Positions 36,097 to 48,451 of a DNA stretch of 64,000 bases are shown here, in pieces (position 1 is the stretch's first letter; the number at the start of each line of letters is the position of its first letter). This DNA is from Utricularia gibba. Taxonomy: Eukaryota; Streptophyta; Magnoliopsida; Lamiales; Lentibulariaceae. Under the pieces are notes generated by a model. That model was given only the letters and a program-made list of their open reading frames with translations, did not search any database and was not told the DNA's origin. The translations under genes were made by a program, and so were the position numbers. The stretch spans positions 1,488,001 through 1,552,000 of the forward strand of contig NEEC01000004.1 of NCBI GenBank assembly GCA_002189035.1, written 5' to 3'.

Positions 36097-38228
36097 ATGG
36101 AACTTGTTTTGCAGCTCATTTTCTCTTCTTTACTGGCAGCTCTCGCCTACTTCTACTGGCCGTACTGGGGCCTTCGGAGGATCCCAGGTGCCCGCCCAAT
36201 GCCCTTTTTCGGCCATCTCCCATTGTTTGCAAAACATGGACCTTTCTTGTTCACCCTTCTTGCTAGACGCTATGGCCCTGTTTACCGGTAGGCTTCTAAT
36301 GCTTTGATGTAAACTCTTTCTAGTTTCACTTACGAGCGTATCAACGTGCCAGATTTCACTTGGGAAGGCAGCCCGTGATCATCGTCGCGGATGCGGAGAT
36401 TTGCAGGGAAGTTGGTGTAAGAAAGTTCAAGCTGTTTTCCAACAGGAGCATCCCTGCTCCAATACAAGCCTCCCCTCTTCACAAGAAGGGTCTCTTTTGG
36501 GCGAGGTACGATGGATCGATTCCACTTCGTTTTCTTTGTTGTTCTTGTTTTCAAAATATCTACGTTGAAACACAGGCACAACACAATTTCTTCCACTAAC
36601 TTTCGAACTCTACACCTCCTGAGCACAAATGCGGACAATGTCACTCGAACTAACGCCTTATTACATCTGTTTTTAATCATGGGTTGTGAGTAAAAATGAA
36701 ACCTCTGTATGTTAGTGGAGCTTTAGTTATATTGGAATATGCGAAAGCACATGTTCTCTTGTCTCCGTTGCGGTAGAAGATTTGCCATAGATTGTTTTTT
36801 CCAGTAGCTCTTTTGTCTCTGTTATTACCAAACTGTTCTTATTTTTCTTTGTTTTACATTGGAGTTGTCAGGGATGAAAGATGGTCCACAATGAGGAACA
36901 CAATACTGTCCGTATACCAGCCATCGCACCTTGCAAAGATGATCCCCACCATGCAACACTTGATTGAATCCGCCTCCCAAGATCTTGATGCTAAAGACTT
37001 GGATTTCTCTGATTTTTCACTGAAACTAGCTACAGATGTGATCGGAAAAGCTGCTTTTGGTGTCGATTTCGGGCTGTCAAGGGAGGATGGCATGATTCAA
37101 GCACGAAAAGGTGGTCAAGTCGAGGAGTTTGTGAAGCAACATATTTACTCCACATCCCAGCTGAAAATGGACTTTTCTGGATCATTTTCCATCATTCTAG
37201 GCCTCCTCATCCCCTGCCTCCAGGAACCATTTCGACAGATCCTCAGGAGAATACCAGGGAGCAAGGACTGGAGAACTGATAGGACGAATCAGAGTCTAAG
37301 TAGCCGTCTGGACGAGATACTTCGCATGAGGATGAACGACAATCGCCATGGCTGCAGGGACTTCTTGTCTCTCATACTGAATGCAAGAGAATCAGAGACT
37401 AGTGCAAAGCATCTGTTCACTCCTGATTACATAACCGCAGTCACTTACGAACACTTGCTTGCTGGATCCACGACGACATCTTTTACGTTCTCTAGTGTGG
37501 TTTATCTAGTCGCTTGTCATCCAGAGGTGGAGAAGAAGCTTATCGAGGAAATTGACTCGTTCGGCCCACATGATCGCTTGCCAAGTGCTGATGATCTTGA
37601 GCACAAGTTCCCATATCTTGATCAGGCTGGTTTACTTCCCCTGTCCTTCAGTCTTTTCCAGAAACTGTAAGAAGATGAATCTCACTTCATTCTGATTTGA
37701 ACCAGGTGATAAAAGAAGCAATGAGGTTGTACACAGTCTCTCCTTTAGTTGCAAGGGAAGCATCCACCCAAGTTGAGATTGGAGGTTACATTGTTCCAAA
37801 GGTGCAGAATCTATAAAAGAGCAAGTTGAAGCTCAGCATCGTTTTCTTATGCTCTTTCTACATTTTAGATAAAAGAACTCTAATTTTTTTTATATCAGGG
37901 GACATGGGTATGGCTAGCTCCTGGTGTACTGGCAAAAGACCCCAAAAACTTCCCAGAGCCTGAGAAGTTTAAGCCAGAGAGGTTTGATCCGAATGGCAAA
38001 GAAGAAAAACAGAGACATCCGTATGCTAACATTCCATTCGGATTAGGTCCTCGTGCTTGCATCGGACGGAGGTTTGCGTTACAGGAAATCAAGCTTGGCT
38101 TGATTCATTTGTACAGAAAGTATGTCTTCAGGCACTCCCCAGCCATGGAGAAGCCTCTGGAACTTCAATATGGGATTGTGCTCAACTTCAAACATGGTGT
38201 AAAAGTTGAGGCCTCCAGGAGGACATAA
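36097..38228 (+). CDS. MAX1: Cytochrome P450 CYP711A (MAX1), carlactone oxidase
   Basis: Five exons (36097-36287, 36353-36505, 36872-37625, 37706-37801, 37899-38228) give 507 residues. An N-terminal ER anchor precedes the proline hinge ([13 protein letters not shown]). The I-helix has AGSTTTS, the K-helix EAMR and the haem loop [12 protein letters not shown]. The order [20 protein letters not shown] and [23 protein letters not shown] is that of MAX1. The enzyme oxidises carlactone to carlactonoic acid in strigolactone synthesis. The third intron appears to start with GC (CAG/GCTGGT at 37,626); no GT donor keeps the conserved junction. Confidence 0.94.
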
Positions 38229-38656
38229 GCATTTCTACAAACCTTATGCTGTGCTTGCAGCTACCCCAGAGGCGATCAATCTAGTGATGCCAAAGAAGCA
38301 TGAATGTTCTCTATCCAGATAGTGTAGAAGAGACCAATTACATTCGAATTTCTTATGCTTCCTTCTTCATGTTTTCTTGTATTTCAATTGTTGAGTTCTG
38401 TTTCTCAAAAGATCCACCCTTTTCACAAAGAAAAAGCTTAGTCTTGGCAAACTTTAAATCCCAGGAAGATCCTTTGGAATTCACCCAAACCCTAGAAAGC
38501 ATGTATAGTTTTCTTTCAGACAACCAGAAGTACACTCTTTCTGAGTTGGGCTTCACAAACAGAAGGTAAACATCCCCACAACGAAACTCCTGAATCATGG
38601 AGTCAATTCCCATAACTTGAAAACAAAAAAAAGTGTGTTTTGTGTGTATCTTTCTT
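38229..38656. other. Convergent 3' flanks of MAX1 and the DUF3511 gene
   Basis: No gene is seen; short ORFs on both strands lack family features. Confidence 0.5.
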
Positions 38657-38995
38657 TTACCACCATCCTTGAACAACCTGTGTGTATCTCTGCTTCAGCC
38701 ATCTAAAGCTCTTCCTAAAAGACCCTTTGACTTTGCCTTCAACAGCATAAGCTTTATAACTAGCTACCCTCTTCTTCCTCTGCATCTCAGGATCATTCCA
38801 AGTCCATGGTTTCGCAGTCGGCCCGCCGTTGAAATTACTGACCTTCCCCTTTTTCCCTTGCGGCGCCGCAAAATCGTAGGTAGAAGATGATGCATAAGAA
38901 ACGCTGTATGATCTGAAATCAGACGGAGCTCCTCCATAATACGACTCAATCTCCACTCGGGCATGGCTCATGGACCTGGATCTGAAGTCAGCCAT
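38657..38995 (-). CDS. DUF3511 domain protein
   Basis: A single-exon gene of 112 residues. The N-terminus is Ser/Tyr/Arg-rich (MADFRSRSMSHARVEIESYY). The conserved C-terminal block has WNDPEMQRKKRVASYKAY, VEGKVKGSFRKSFRWLKQ, then RYTQVVQGWW, the DUF3511 hallmark. The protein is small, basic and plant-specific; function unknown. Confidence 0.92.
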   Translation of the reverse strand: MADFRSRSMSHARVEIESYYGGAPSDFRSYSVSYASSSTYDFAAPQGKKGKVSNFNGGPTAKPWTWNDPEMQRKKRVASYKAYAVEGKVKGSFRKSFRWLKQRYTQVVQGWW

Positions 38996-40248
38996 GCCCT
39001 TTTGCTTTACCCTCTTCTTCTTCCTGGGTTGGTCGTCTGCTGATCAACGCAAGGAAACAAACAAACAACTAGTTGATAGGCAGGCGGATAGGCCGCCATA
39101 AATAAATAGCAGCCCAGGTTCAAAGTTTGGCATCTCAGACGCTTCTCATTCACTTGTCTCACAAACCCTTAACATATCTCAAACCTCTTTTGGAATTTGC
39201 ACTCAACCTAATAGATAATAAAATTTATTGTATTTTATCAACTTTTAGAAGACATTTCTAGTTGTGGAAAAATAGAATCAAATTTTACAAAATAAAATTT
39301 AATTTTTGTAATTTAAATTATATAAAATAAAATTGTGGAAGGGTATAGTTTAAGAAAGGGCATAAGTATTTTAAGTGAATCCTACATTAATTATGAATGA
39401 AATAGAAGAACAGTTTATATAAAATAATCTTATCTAATTTAGTACAGTAACTTTTTTCCAAAAGTAAAAAATGTAGAATTGTAAATATTAAATATTGAAA
39501 ATGAATAATATCGTATAAAATATAATAATTGTTATATTAAAATTATTAAATTATTTTATTGTATATTTTAAAATTGTATTAGTAAGATTTAATCTCATGA
39601 TATAAATATCTTTTGAAAGATATAAAAATAAATATATAATTTTTTTGTTAATTTTTTATTTAATCATTAAAAAGTATATTTAATAAATTCAATAATTTAT
39701 AAAATTAATATCAAAATCTAAATTTTTAATTTTACTACTGAACAAATAAAAATGATAGTTTATAAAAATCAAATACAGTCATTTCAAAAAATTAAAGAAA
39801 CAAAACAATGTATTTGTCTTTTAATAGAGATGATAATGAAGGAGGCAATTTTCATTTTTGCACCTAAAATGGTACAAGGCATCAATAAAATATATAAAAT
39901 GATATATTTCTTTTTTATATTAGTTTTTGGACAACTATTTCAATTATTTATAAAATAATTATATATGCTTATATTAAATTTTGATTAATTTAAATTTTAT
40001 ATATGAAAATTAAAACTATCTTAATTTAAAATACAATACTTTTTAAAAACATCATTTACTTGTAATTTTTAAATTTTGAATCATTTACTTGTAATAGAGA
40101 GAGAATAGAGAAGTGTAGCAGTTACTTTAAAATGCCCTAATTTTGCAGGATATTTCAATTGGGTGCCCCTTTTTCTTTCAATTTGTAGTTTTTGTCATTT
40201 GCTGGGTGAATCCGGAAGCGTAGCTGGTTGTCGATGTTTTGATGAATC
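38996..40248. other. AT-rich spacer
   Basis: About 1.2 kb, strongly AT-rich from 39,200 to 40,130. No gene, RNA or transposon ends are seen. Confidence 0.6.
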
Positions 40249-42679
40249 ATGTCGACGGTGTATGTATTGGAGCCGCCGACGAGGGGAAAGTGATAGTGAC
40301 GACGTCGTATGGGCCACTCGACATCGAACTCTGGCCAAAAGAGGCTCCCAAGGCTGTCCGCAATTTCGTGCAGCTCTGCCTCGAAGGATACTACGACGGC
40401 ACCGTCTTCCACCGCCTAATCAAGTCATTTCTTGTTCAAGGGGGTGATCCCACTAGTACTGGGCAAGGTATCCAGATTGCTTTTTTTTTTGTGGTAATTT
40501 TGAGCCCTTATCTCAAGGGCTTGCTTGGGTTGGATGTTTACACGGATTATTTGGAGAAAGATTGGAGTTTGCATTCACTGTGTTGTGTGTGTACAGGCGG
40601 TGAGAGTATATATGGTGGTGCATTCGCGGATGAATTTCATTCACGACTTAGATTTAAGCACCGTGGTTTGGTTGCATGTGCGGGTGCTGGTGCACCGAAT
40701 TCTAACAGTAGCCAGTTTTTTATCACATTGGATCGCTGTGAATGGCTCGATAAGAAGCATACAATATTTGGAAAGGTAAGTGCTTTGTCTTTGCATTTTT
40801 TCTTGTGTTCTGGGGTTTGACGAATATGATTTTTTTCTTCTGTCTACTTCAGGTGACAGGGGACTCGATCTATAATCTTCTTCAGTTGGGTGAAATCGAG
40901 ACAGATAAAGATGACAGGCCACTGGAGCCTCTTCCAAAAATTCTCTCAGTTGAGGTATCAGTTTGATCTTATGGTTATTGGGTCGTATCGAAATGTGTTT
41001 CTGAAAAATCAGTTTCTTGGTGACTGATTGATAGCGATCCATAAATTGATTGCTTAATTTTCCATGGATTCTTTTCTATGAGGTTTACCATATGAACATG
41101 TTAATCTCTAACGAGTTGATGTGTATAGGTACTTTTTATTCGGTTCTTTGATTTTTAGCTTTCTTAGTGATGTTTCATTGGCCTCCTTGTCGTAATGTGT
41201 TGAAGGTGTTATGGAATCCATTCGATGACATCGTCCCAAGGTCAGCTCCTTCTAAATCTGTGTTGCCAAGGGAGAAAAAAGAAACTTCAAAGAAAGTTGT
41301 AAAGTAAGTTTTTTGTTCTTAACGTGGAACCCATATTTTTTGTGGTGATTATTTCAACGGGAACATGGTTTCATTTGTCTGTAGAAACTTGAACTTACTT
41401 TCATTTGGAGAAGAAGCTGAAGAAGAGGAGAAGGAGCTTGCAGCTGTTGATACTAGAATAAAAAGTAGTCATGATGTATTGGATGATCCTCGCCTTTTAA
41501 GGGAAGTGCAAGAAAACGTTGAGGTAACACGGAAGTATTTGTACAGTCATGGGATCTGTATATATTTTGTTATTTTTTTCCCGGATTCACGTTGAATAGT
41601 ATCTGGACCTACCGACTATTTCAACTACATTTAGAAAATCAAATCTGATGTTGGTTATTTTTTTAGAAATCAGTTGATGACCAAAAAACTAGGGATGTGC
41701 AACTGATTGTCCGAGAAGCTCTAAGCTCTAAGGGGGACCAGAAAAAAGAGCTTGGAGCTGAGTTCTCCAAATCGTCTGATGATAGTGATGAAGATGAAGC
41801 ATTGTTTGATGCTCGCATGCGCCAGCAGATACTCAAAAGAAGGAAAGAGTTTGGTGACATACCATCAAAGGAAGAATCATCTAGGAGTGAGCCTATCTCT
41901 CTTTCAAGTAGCATCGTAGACTACCATTTTGGTGGTGAAAACAGTACAATTTCTATTTTCAGTTTAATGAGCTCATCATTTGCATGGCCATGATTGTGTT
42001 TTAGGGCCTACAATGCCATCTGGAAGATCAGTTGTTGAAAAACATGATAATGAGAAGCCGAAAGCTGAACGTTTATCTCTGAAAAAGAAAGGCATTGGTT
42101 CAGAAGTTAGGGCACAACGTGCGGCTAATGCAGATGTGGATTTGCAATTACTTGGAGAAGCAGAACGCCAAAGGCTGCTCTTGAAGCAGAGGAAGCGTAG
42201 GAATAGGGGACATGAGGACGAGGTTCCTTTTATCCTCTTTTCCTTGCGATTCATTCACTTTCAATGCACGTTATTGACTGTGGTATTGCCTTTATATTTT
42301 AGATTCTTGCAAAACTTCAGAAGTTCCAGTCACTCATCTCATCAGTCTCTGGAGGGTCAAATGGAAAGGACACAGAGGAAAAGGATGAGGATTTGAAAAA
42401 TTGGATGGGAGTGGAGTTAAAATTTGTTCCTGAGCCCCGTAAGGTGGGTTAGCTTAGCACCTTTTTCCTGCAGTACAGCCGATAATTTTTCCTATGCTGC
42501 AACATGAAGCGCTAATAACATGGTGTTCTTCATTTCAGAATAATATGTCTCGTAGTGATGACCCAAATGACTACGTTGTACTGGACCCACTTTGGGAGAA
42601 AGGCAAGGAGAAGTTCAATAAAATGATTGCGAAGGACAAGCGGAAACAGCGTGAATGGGCTGGAAAATCTCTTACATGA
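40249..42679 (+). CDS. CYP57: Spliceosomal cyclophilin CYP57 / CWC27 homologue (one-base frameshift near start)
   Basis: Nine exons (40249-40467, 40597-40775, 40853-40954, 41206-41303, 41385-41523, 41667-41886, 42005-42222, 42303-42443, 42539-42679) give about 485 residues. The N-terminal cyclophilin-type peptidyl-prolyl isomerase domain is followed by a charged tail ending KQREWAGKSLT, as in CWC27 of the activated spliceosome. Landmarks are FHRLIKSFLVQGGDP, APNSNSSQFFITLD and KKHTIFGKVTGDS. The conserved start MSTVYVLEPPTRGK reads into a stop at 40,291. One missing G there would restore KVIVTTS. A second ATG at 40,239, in the other frame, makes an accidental open start (MNHVDGVCIG). Confidence 0.92.
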
Positions 42680-43188
42680 ACTAATGTATGCTGCTAATGT
42701 TGTTCCTCAAATGCCAGCCACAGCTTCTGCTACATAATACTTCCAGACCTCTCAGGTCTACCCCACTGCATAAAGTAGATCCATGAAAAGCATCATTGAA
42801 AGAATTGAGCCGCTCCTCCCTGTCATTTGAATGGCTCACTACCCATCTTTGTGTTGGGCTCATTGCATCTATGTTGTAAACTGTAATCCTTCCGTGCAGG
42901 ATAGCTGTTCATATGTTGATGTACTCATCGTTTCATGGGGTAACCATTCAATTTTCTTTCCTGCAGATGAGTTTTTTGTACTTTGGTGGTTTCTGGTTTC
43001 CATTGCTTGGACCCGAGTGACGAAACATCGTCAGCCGTAACTAAGGTGTTGTTGTTCTTGCTTAATTTTTAACGTGACTCTTTGTCTGAGTTTGAATAGC
43101 GAGATGAGTTTATTGAACCATGAACTGAGCCTTCTTAGTGAAAACCATGTACTAAAAACCAGATGACAATGCAGTTGTGGGACGCATC
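42680..43188. other. Convergent 3' flanks of CYP57 and the CNMT-like gene
   Basis: No gene is seen. Confidence 0.5.
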
Positions 43189-44840
43189 CTACCACTTCTT
43201 CTTGAAAAGGAGATGAGTGACCATCCATTCTTCACCATTGTTGTAGCCAAACAGCTCCGCTACTGACATGAAGAAAGTTCTCCAGTAGACCGTCCACTTG
43301 ACAGATGCTTCTTTACCGTACGTGGATTCCATTATTTGCCTCACAGAACTCGAGTTCTTGTCCATTCTTTTAAGCCATTCCTCACTGACATAAGAGCTCA
43401 TGGATGTTATCTTAGCTTACAAGATCTGAATTGATTGAGAGGAGCTCTGGGTTGTGGAAAGCTACCTTGTCTGCGCGTACTGCGTTCCATTCACCAGCCA
43501 GTGATCCACTACAGACACATCCTCCTGCGTTAGACAAAGATGGATGATTGGATGCATAGATGATACATGAACACTCTGTTGTTCATAGATTTCCCGGAAG
43601 CTTACCTGAAAATAAAGAAGCAAGTTTGCAGCAGGCATCGTTCCTCCAGTGAAGAAGTATCTACTTATCCAGTTATCATCATCCACATCCTACCATGGAA
43701 AAGCTGTATGTCAAAAGTATTGTTCAGAGGAACCAGAGGCGGCTCACTCAGCTGCTGTATTGTGGAAACGGAACCTCAAAGTGGTAAGCAAATGTCTTAT
43801 GGCAGAAATGATGGACAAACAGGAGACCATCTTCCTTCATCCACTTGGAGATCTTCTTGAGAAGTTGCTGATAATTCTTCATGTGCTGTTTCAGAGCATG
43901 ACAAGCAAATGCCTTCTTCAGTGGCCCAACATGGAATGAATAATGCCATTCCGTACCTCAAACATCTCAATAGAGAAGATCCTGTCATATGCTCCCTCCA
44001 TATCGTGGGTGCTGATATCCGCAACGATTATCTCAACGTTCCTTAGTTGAAGATCACTGGGGAAACACACAGACATGTTTGATAACACTGGATAATCAAG
44101 TTGAGAAGGAAGAAGCTGGATTACCTGCATCGCCGGTCAATGTGTGCCTTTTGGGTTTTTGAATTGCAAATCGCTGTGATCTGGGAATCGGGGTATTTCT
44201 GAGCAAGGTGCAGGGAAAGGGATCCCCATCCACAACCAACATCAAGAACAGAGTGACCATTTTGTATCTGAGCCCTCTCACAGTATAAATCCAGCATGGC
44301 GTTCTCAGCATCCTCCAAAGTGCTTGAATTTTCAGTAAACAAGCAGCAACTGGACAGAAATGGGATAAAAAACGAATGATTTGTATCCCAAATGTGCATT
44401 CTAGGCAATACAATTACCAGAATACAGATAAGAATTGCACCTGTACTTGAGTTTCCTTCCAAGCACAATCTCAAAGAAAGATGTGGGAAGCTCATAATGT
44501 TGAGACTTTGGCTTCTCAGTCTCAATCGCTATAGGCATTTGTCGCAAAGCTGCAAGAACTGGAACTTGTAACAATCCAAAAAGGAGGGATTTGAATTCGC
44601 GAACCGCAATTAAAGGAATGGATAGATACACGCACATTGTGAGAAGAGCAACAGGTCTGCTAACTGCGCGGAGGCGGAGGCCTTGTAGCCGGAGCGGAGG
44701 CGGAAAGCCAGCAGTATCCTGGTGAGCCGGCGAATGACGACGTCAGGTAACAAGTTGAGCTCCAGCAAAGTGAGCATCACACGAACGGCTGCGCCGTAGA
44801 GCACACGCACGGCTGAAGCCACAACACCGCCGATGCCCAT
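43189..44840 (-). CDS. Coclaurine N-methyltransferase-like SAM-dependent methyltransferase
   Basis: Eight exons on the minus strand (44840-44636, 44549-44441, 44349-44125, 44056-43957, 43885-43775, 43689-43606, 43524-43466, 43384-43189) give 362 residues, the length of coclaurine N-methyltransferase. An N-terminal helical region ([20 protein letters not shown]) precedes the methyltransferase core. It shows [17 protein letters not shown], the SAM motif [43 protein letters not shown] and [13 protein letters not shown]. The family resembles cyclopropane fatty-acid synthases. In Ranunculales such enzymes methylate benzylisoquinolines, but homologues of unknown substrate occur across angiosperms, so alkaloid synthesis is not implied. 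Confidence 0.93.
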
Positions 44841-45348
44841 CGTCGCCGCCGCGAACCAGGTCGATTATTTGACGAAGGTGACGCTTCTTTGGGGCATTTT
44901 TGTTCAGTTGCAGCTCCAGTGTGTGGTACAGAAACGTTACACGATGCCTGTTCTCTACCGTATGTCAAATTTTAACTGTAAAGAGGATCAGGCGCCGAGA
45001 ATAAATACTTAATATTAATTTGAACTAAAATAATTTTCTTTTTTAAACAATTAAAAATATATCATATTATATAAAATATTATTAAAATTTTAATACTTCG
45101 AAATTTAAATGATTTTTTATGAAATTTAAAATATAAATAATAATTTTTGATTAAAAAGGAGAAAATAAAGTTAATAGTTGAAAGAATCAAAAATAACTTT
45201 TTTTTTCCGTTTTCTAGTATTATTTATTTATTTATTTTAAAGAAAAATGCAGCTCCTTTACACGTATAAATATTCCTTTCCTCGGGTTCTTCCTTCCCCT
45301 GTCTCTCTTTCTTTCCCTTTGCCCTTTTTCCTCTGCCTTCAAGAAACC
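44841..45348. promoter_or_regulatory. Divergent spacer CNMT-like / BIG GRAIN-like
   Basis: AT-rich between 45,000 and 45,240. A TATA box (GTATAAATAT) at 45,263-45,272 precedes the BIG GRAIN-like ATG by about 80 bp. Confidence 0.45.
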
Positions 45349-46234
45349 ATGAACCGAACTCACACTGCAGGCACCCGCTGCACTTCCGAACCATCGAAAA
45401 GGTACAGAAACAGAAGACCATCTTCGTTCTCGTCCTCAGAGACCATGAAACCTCAGGATTTCAAGCTCAAGGTGGCTGCAAAGGCAGAGACGGATGCCAG
45501 AAGAAGAATCGAAGAAACTGCGTGTTCTTGGGCTTTTCTGGTTGACAAATGGATGATGGAGAAGGAGGCTAACGAGAGGTTTCCTTCGAGAAAAGTGGGT
45601 TTCATCAAGTCCTCGTTACAAGACAGCAGCAGCAAGAGCGATTCTTCTTCCCTGTTTTACACTTCCACGTCCAGCTCCTCCGACAGCTCCGGTGCGCTCT
45701 CGGAGTTGGAGTTCTTGGGGGCCACTACTGATCCCAAAGTTTCCTGCTTTTCTTCCTTCAAGTCGAAATCTAAGCCCATGAAGGTAACCAAATTTTCCCT
45801 GCTCCCCTAAAAGGGCGCTTGATTTCGATTCTAGTCTTCGAGTTGATACTGACTCTGTCGTTCTCCCCTGTAACCAGGTCTGTAATCTGAAGCAGCCCAT
45901 TTCGCCGGGGTTGAGGTTAACCAATTTCATCAACTCCATTTTCACGAATGCCAATGGGAAGACGAAGAAGAAAACCAGCTGCAGCAGCAACAGCAGCACA
46001 GGGGCGGAGTTGTTGGAGTTGCGGCAGTGTTCTCCAAGGCCCAAGGAGCAGAGAAGAGTAAGATTTCTGCCTCCACAGAGCGTGATCCTGGACGCGGGAT
46101 GTGACAAATGCAGCAACAAGAAGCCACCGTCGCCTCCAGGAAGAGGTCCTGCGAGGAGGGAGTCCGGCAACGAGGATGCATTCAGCGACTGCAGCGACGA
46201 CTTGTTCGAGATCGATCACCTGGCTATTCCCTGA
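45349..46234 (+). CDS. BIG GRAIN 1-like protein
   Basis: Two exons (45349-45783 and 45878-46234) give 263 residues. The protein is Ser/Lys-rich. Diagnostic blocks are KQPISPGLRLTNFINSIFTN (the PISPG...FLNSLF motif of BIG GRAIN proteins), VRFLPPQSVIL, and the acidic end DAFSDCSDDLFEIDHLAIP. Rice BG1 is a plasma-membrane protein that promotes auxin transport and organ size. The start at 45,349 was preferred to an in-frame ATG at 45,247, which lies before the TATA box. Confidence 0.8.
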
Positions 46235-47283
46235 CCTGAATCCATCAGCAAGATCGAATAACTTGATTGCTTTTTGAATGCTAGATTCTGTAGTGTACAT
46301 AATTCTGATCATTTAGTTTTTACTGAATCGCGATCAAAGAATTCCAAGCTCCTCCTCCTCCCATCCATCATTCGGGAATCATTAGTTGGGTGGGCGGGTA
46401 GTCGAAGGCGGGCAAAGGGTTGTAGGATTTTGATGTACCCCGCAGACAAACCCTGCAATGTGGCAATAAAAAAGAAAGCAAAGGAAAGGAAAGAAAAGCA
46501 AAGAAAAGGAAAGGTGGCGTGGATCCCAAAGCCCACACAGATTTCTTTGATAAAGAAGAGGAGGAAGAGGAGGTCCCATTTCCCTTCATTCTCTTCTCTT
46601 CTCTGCAACCCAACTCCTCGCATCATTCCTTGCGCTGTAGACACAGTGAAACCGATGTGGGATAATAGCACAGTGACACAAAAATAAAAAAGAGGAGGAG
46701 GGGGAGGTGGGTTCCTTTCCTTTGCTTTGCTTTGCGTTGCTTTGGTGCCCTGGGAGGCAGGGGCAGAGGGAGGGCCATGGGAAAAGCGATCGGGCCTCTT
46801 TTGCAGCAGCGGACTTCATCGGGATCAAGTTTCCAGGGGAATCTTTTCCTTTTCAAAATGATTTATGGTTTGGTTGAAGCCAAGATCGGATTCCGCGGAT
46901 CCCTAGGACTTGAAATAAAGCCAACCCCCGCTGCTTTTCTTTTTAACTGTTTTCGGACGCTTGGTGTGCGTGTCCGATGCGACCGACACTGCTTCCCATG
47001 AGCCACGCACTTTTATTCAAATAATTAAAATACTCGTCATTAAATAATCATTTTCCAAAACTGGAATTTATAATAATATATTTAATAAAATTCAGAAAAT
47101 AAAAAGAAAATTCGGACATGGAAATCCCAGTAGCGGATAACGAACCTTATCGTTGGAAACCGCCGTAGGATACGAACGTGACACGCGGACACGGCTTCCC
47201 ATCCAGGCCATCTCGCTCCCCCTTATTTCACGTCGTCTCGATGCCTCCCATTGTTGATCAACGCACTGCACCGCACCCACAAC
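46235..47283. other. Spacer with purine tracts; PsbX promoter
   Basis: No supported gene. It holds a long purine-rich tract of AAAGG/AAAGA units (46,468-46,515), a TTTGC repeat (46,718-46,745), and the PsbX leader at the right end. Confidence 0.5.
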
Positions 47284-47643
47284 ATGGCTTCCGTCTCGAT
47301 GGCAATCCCTACACCGGTCGCCCCCGCGACAGGGAAGAAACCGACGCTTCCTTCTACCACGCCGCTGCCGCCGGTGAGATCGACGAAGCGAGGCGAGGTT
47401 AGAGCCGCTGCTCCTGGACTCAGGATCGATGGAGGCTTGAAGGAGAAAGCCCTCGCCGGCGCAACAGCAGCTGGAATCGCAGCCGCATCGATGCTCATCC
47501 CGGAGGTGGCGCAGGCCGCGGACGGCGTATCCCCATCGCTGAAGAATTTCCTGCTCAGCATCGCCGCCGGAGGGATCGTCCTATCCGCCATCGGCGGCGC
47601 CGTCATAGCAGTGGCGAACTTCGACCCCGTTAAGAGGGTTTGA
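47284..47643 (+). CDS. PSBX: Photosystem II reaction centre X protein, chloroplastic
   Basis: A single-exon gene of 119 residues. A Ser/Thr/Pro-rich transit peptide is followed by a thylakoid-transfer segment ([20 protein letters not shown]) with an AQA-type cleavage site. The mature small subunit [20 protein letters not shown] has one membrane span and ends NFDPVKRV. PsbX sits near cytochrome b559 and quinone exchange in photosystem II. The start at 47,284 (MASVSMA) is the family start; an in-frame ATG at 47,251 is not. Confidence 0.95.
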   Translation: MASVSMAIPTPVAPATGKKPTLPSTTPLPPVRSTKRGEVRAAAPGLRIDGGLKEKALAGATAAGIAAASMLIPEVAQAADGVSPSLKNFLLSIAAGGIVLSAIGGAVIAVANFDPVKRV

Positions 47644-48451
47644 ACCGTTTGTTTACCTGCTAGTTATTTTCCTCGCCACGTAAGATGATATCACACAACA
47701 CACACACAACATATTAAATGCTCCTCAAGGATGCGATGCTATGTCAGTAATTTCGGATTATTAAAGAGAAGCAATCCAGTGGATGCTGAAACACGATACC
47801 ACACAGAAGAGCACCAGATGGTTGATTGGGGAGGGAAAAGGAAGCATGGGACTGATTTTTTTTTTGTTGGTTTGAAATTGAACCTTTTTTTTTCCCTAAA
47901 CCCTAAACCATCACCGGAGGAGTTGGGGGGTCGGCTGCTTGGTCGGTCCGGCGAAACACATGCAACACGTTAGCATACAAAGAGCAAAACCATTACAAAG
48001 CAAGTTCGGCAAGGAACTCATACCTTGATCAGCCTGAGGAGACCCACAGAAGCTTCAGCATCAATATGCTTCTGGGAAATACCTTCTTGAACCTCACACA
48101 CTGAGCAAGCGAACCAGGTTAGTCAGATGCAATAAGAACTATCAAAAAATACGTATACAGATTCCATGGGGGAGGTAGATGGTAATTCAGGTCAAATGCT
48201 TAGAAGCCAGTAGCAGCTGGTAACCCCGCTGAAGAATTCAACGAGGGCTGCCACAGTTTTGAGTAAAAGGGTTCTTACCATGACAAAAATATACTGCTAT
48301 AACTATGAGTCGAACCAAAATACACGTCAGGTGATTTGTGAGGCTGGCCATCACCGACTTGGTTAACGCTTACCTTGATATCTAGCTGATAGACCCAATG
48401 ACTCCATTTTCAAGAAGGCGCCACACTGGAGCCCTGGCATCCACCTCCAAG
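47644..48451. other. Convergent 3' flanks of PsbX and the DWNN E3 gene
   Basis: No gene is seen. A double telobox CCCTAAACCCTAAACC lies at 47,896-47,911. Confidence 0.45.

Noticed and set aside
45911-46312. Minus-strand ORFs opposite the BIG GRAIN-like exon 2
   Set aside because: They are shadows of a GC-rich coding exon; the plus-strand motifs are conserved.
46309-46828. Several overlapping minus-strand ORFs
   Set aside because: They are Ser/Leu/Phe-rich translations of purine tracts; none has a start context or homology cue.
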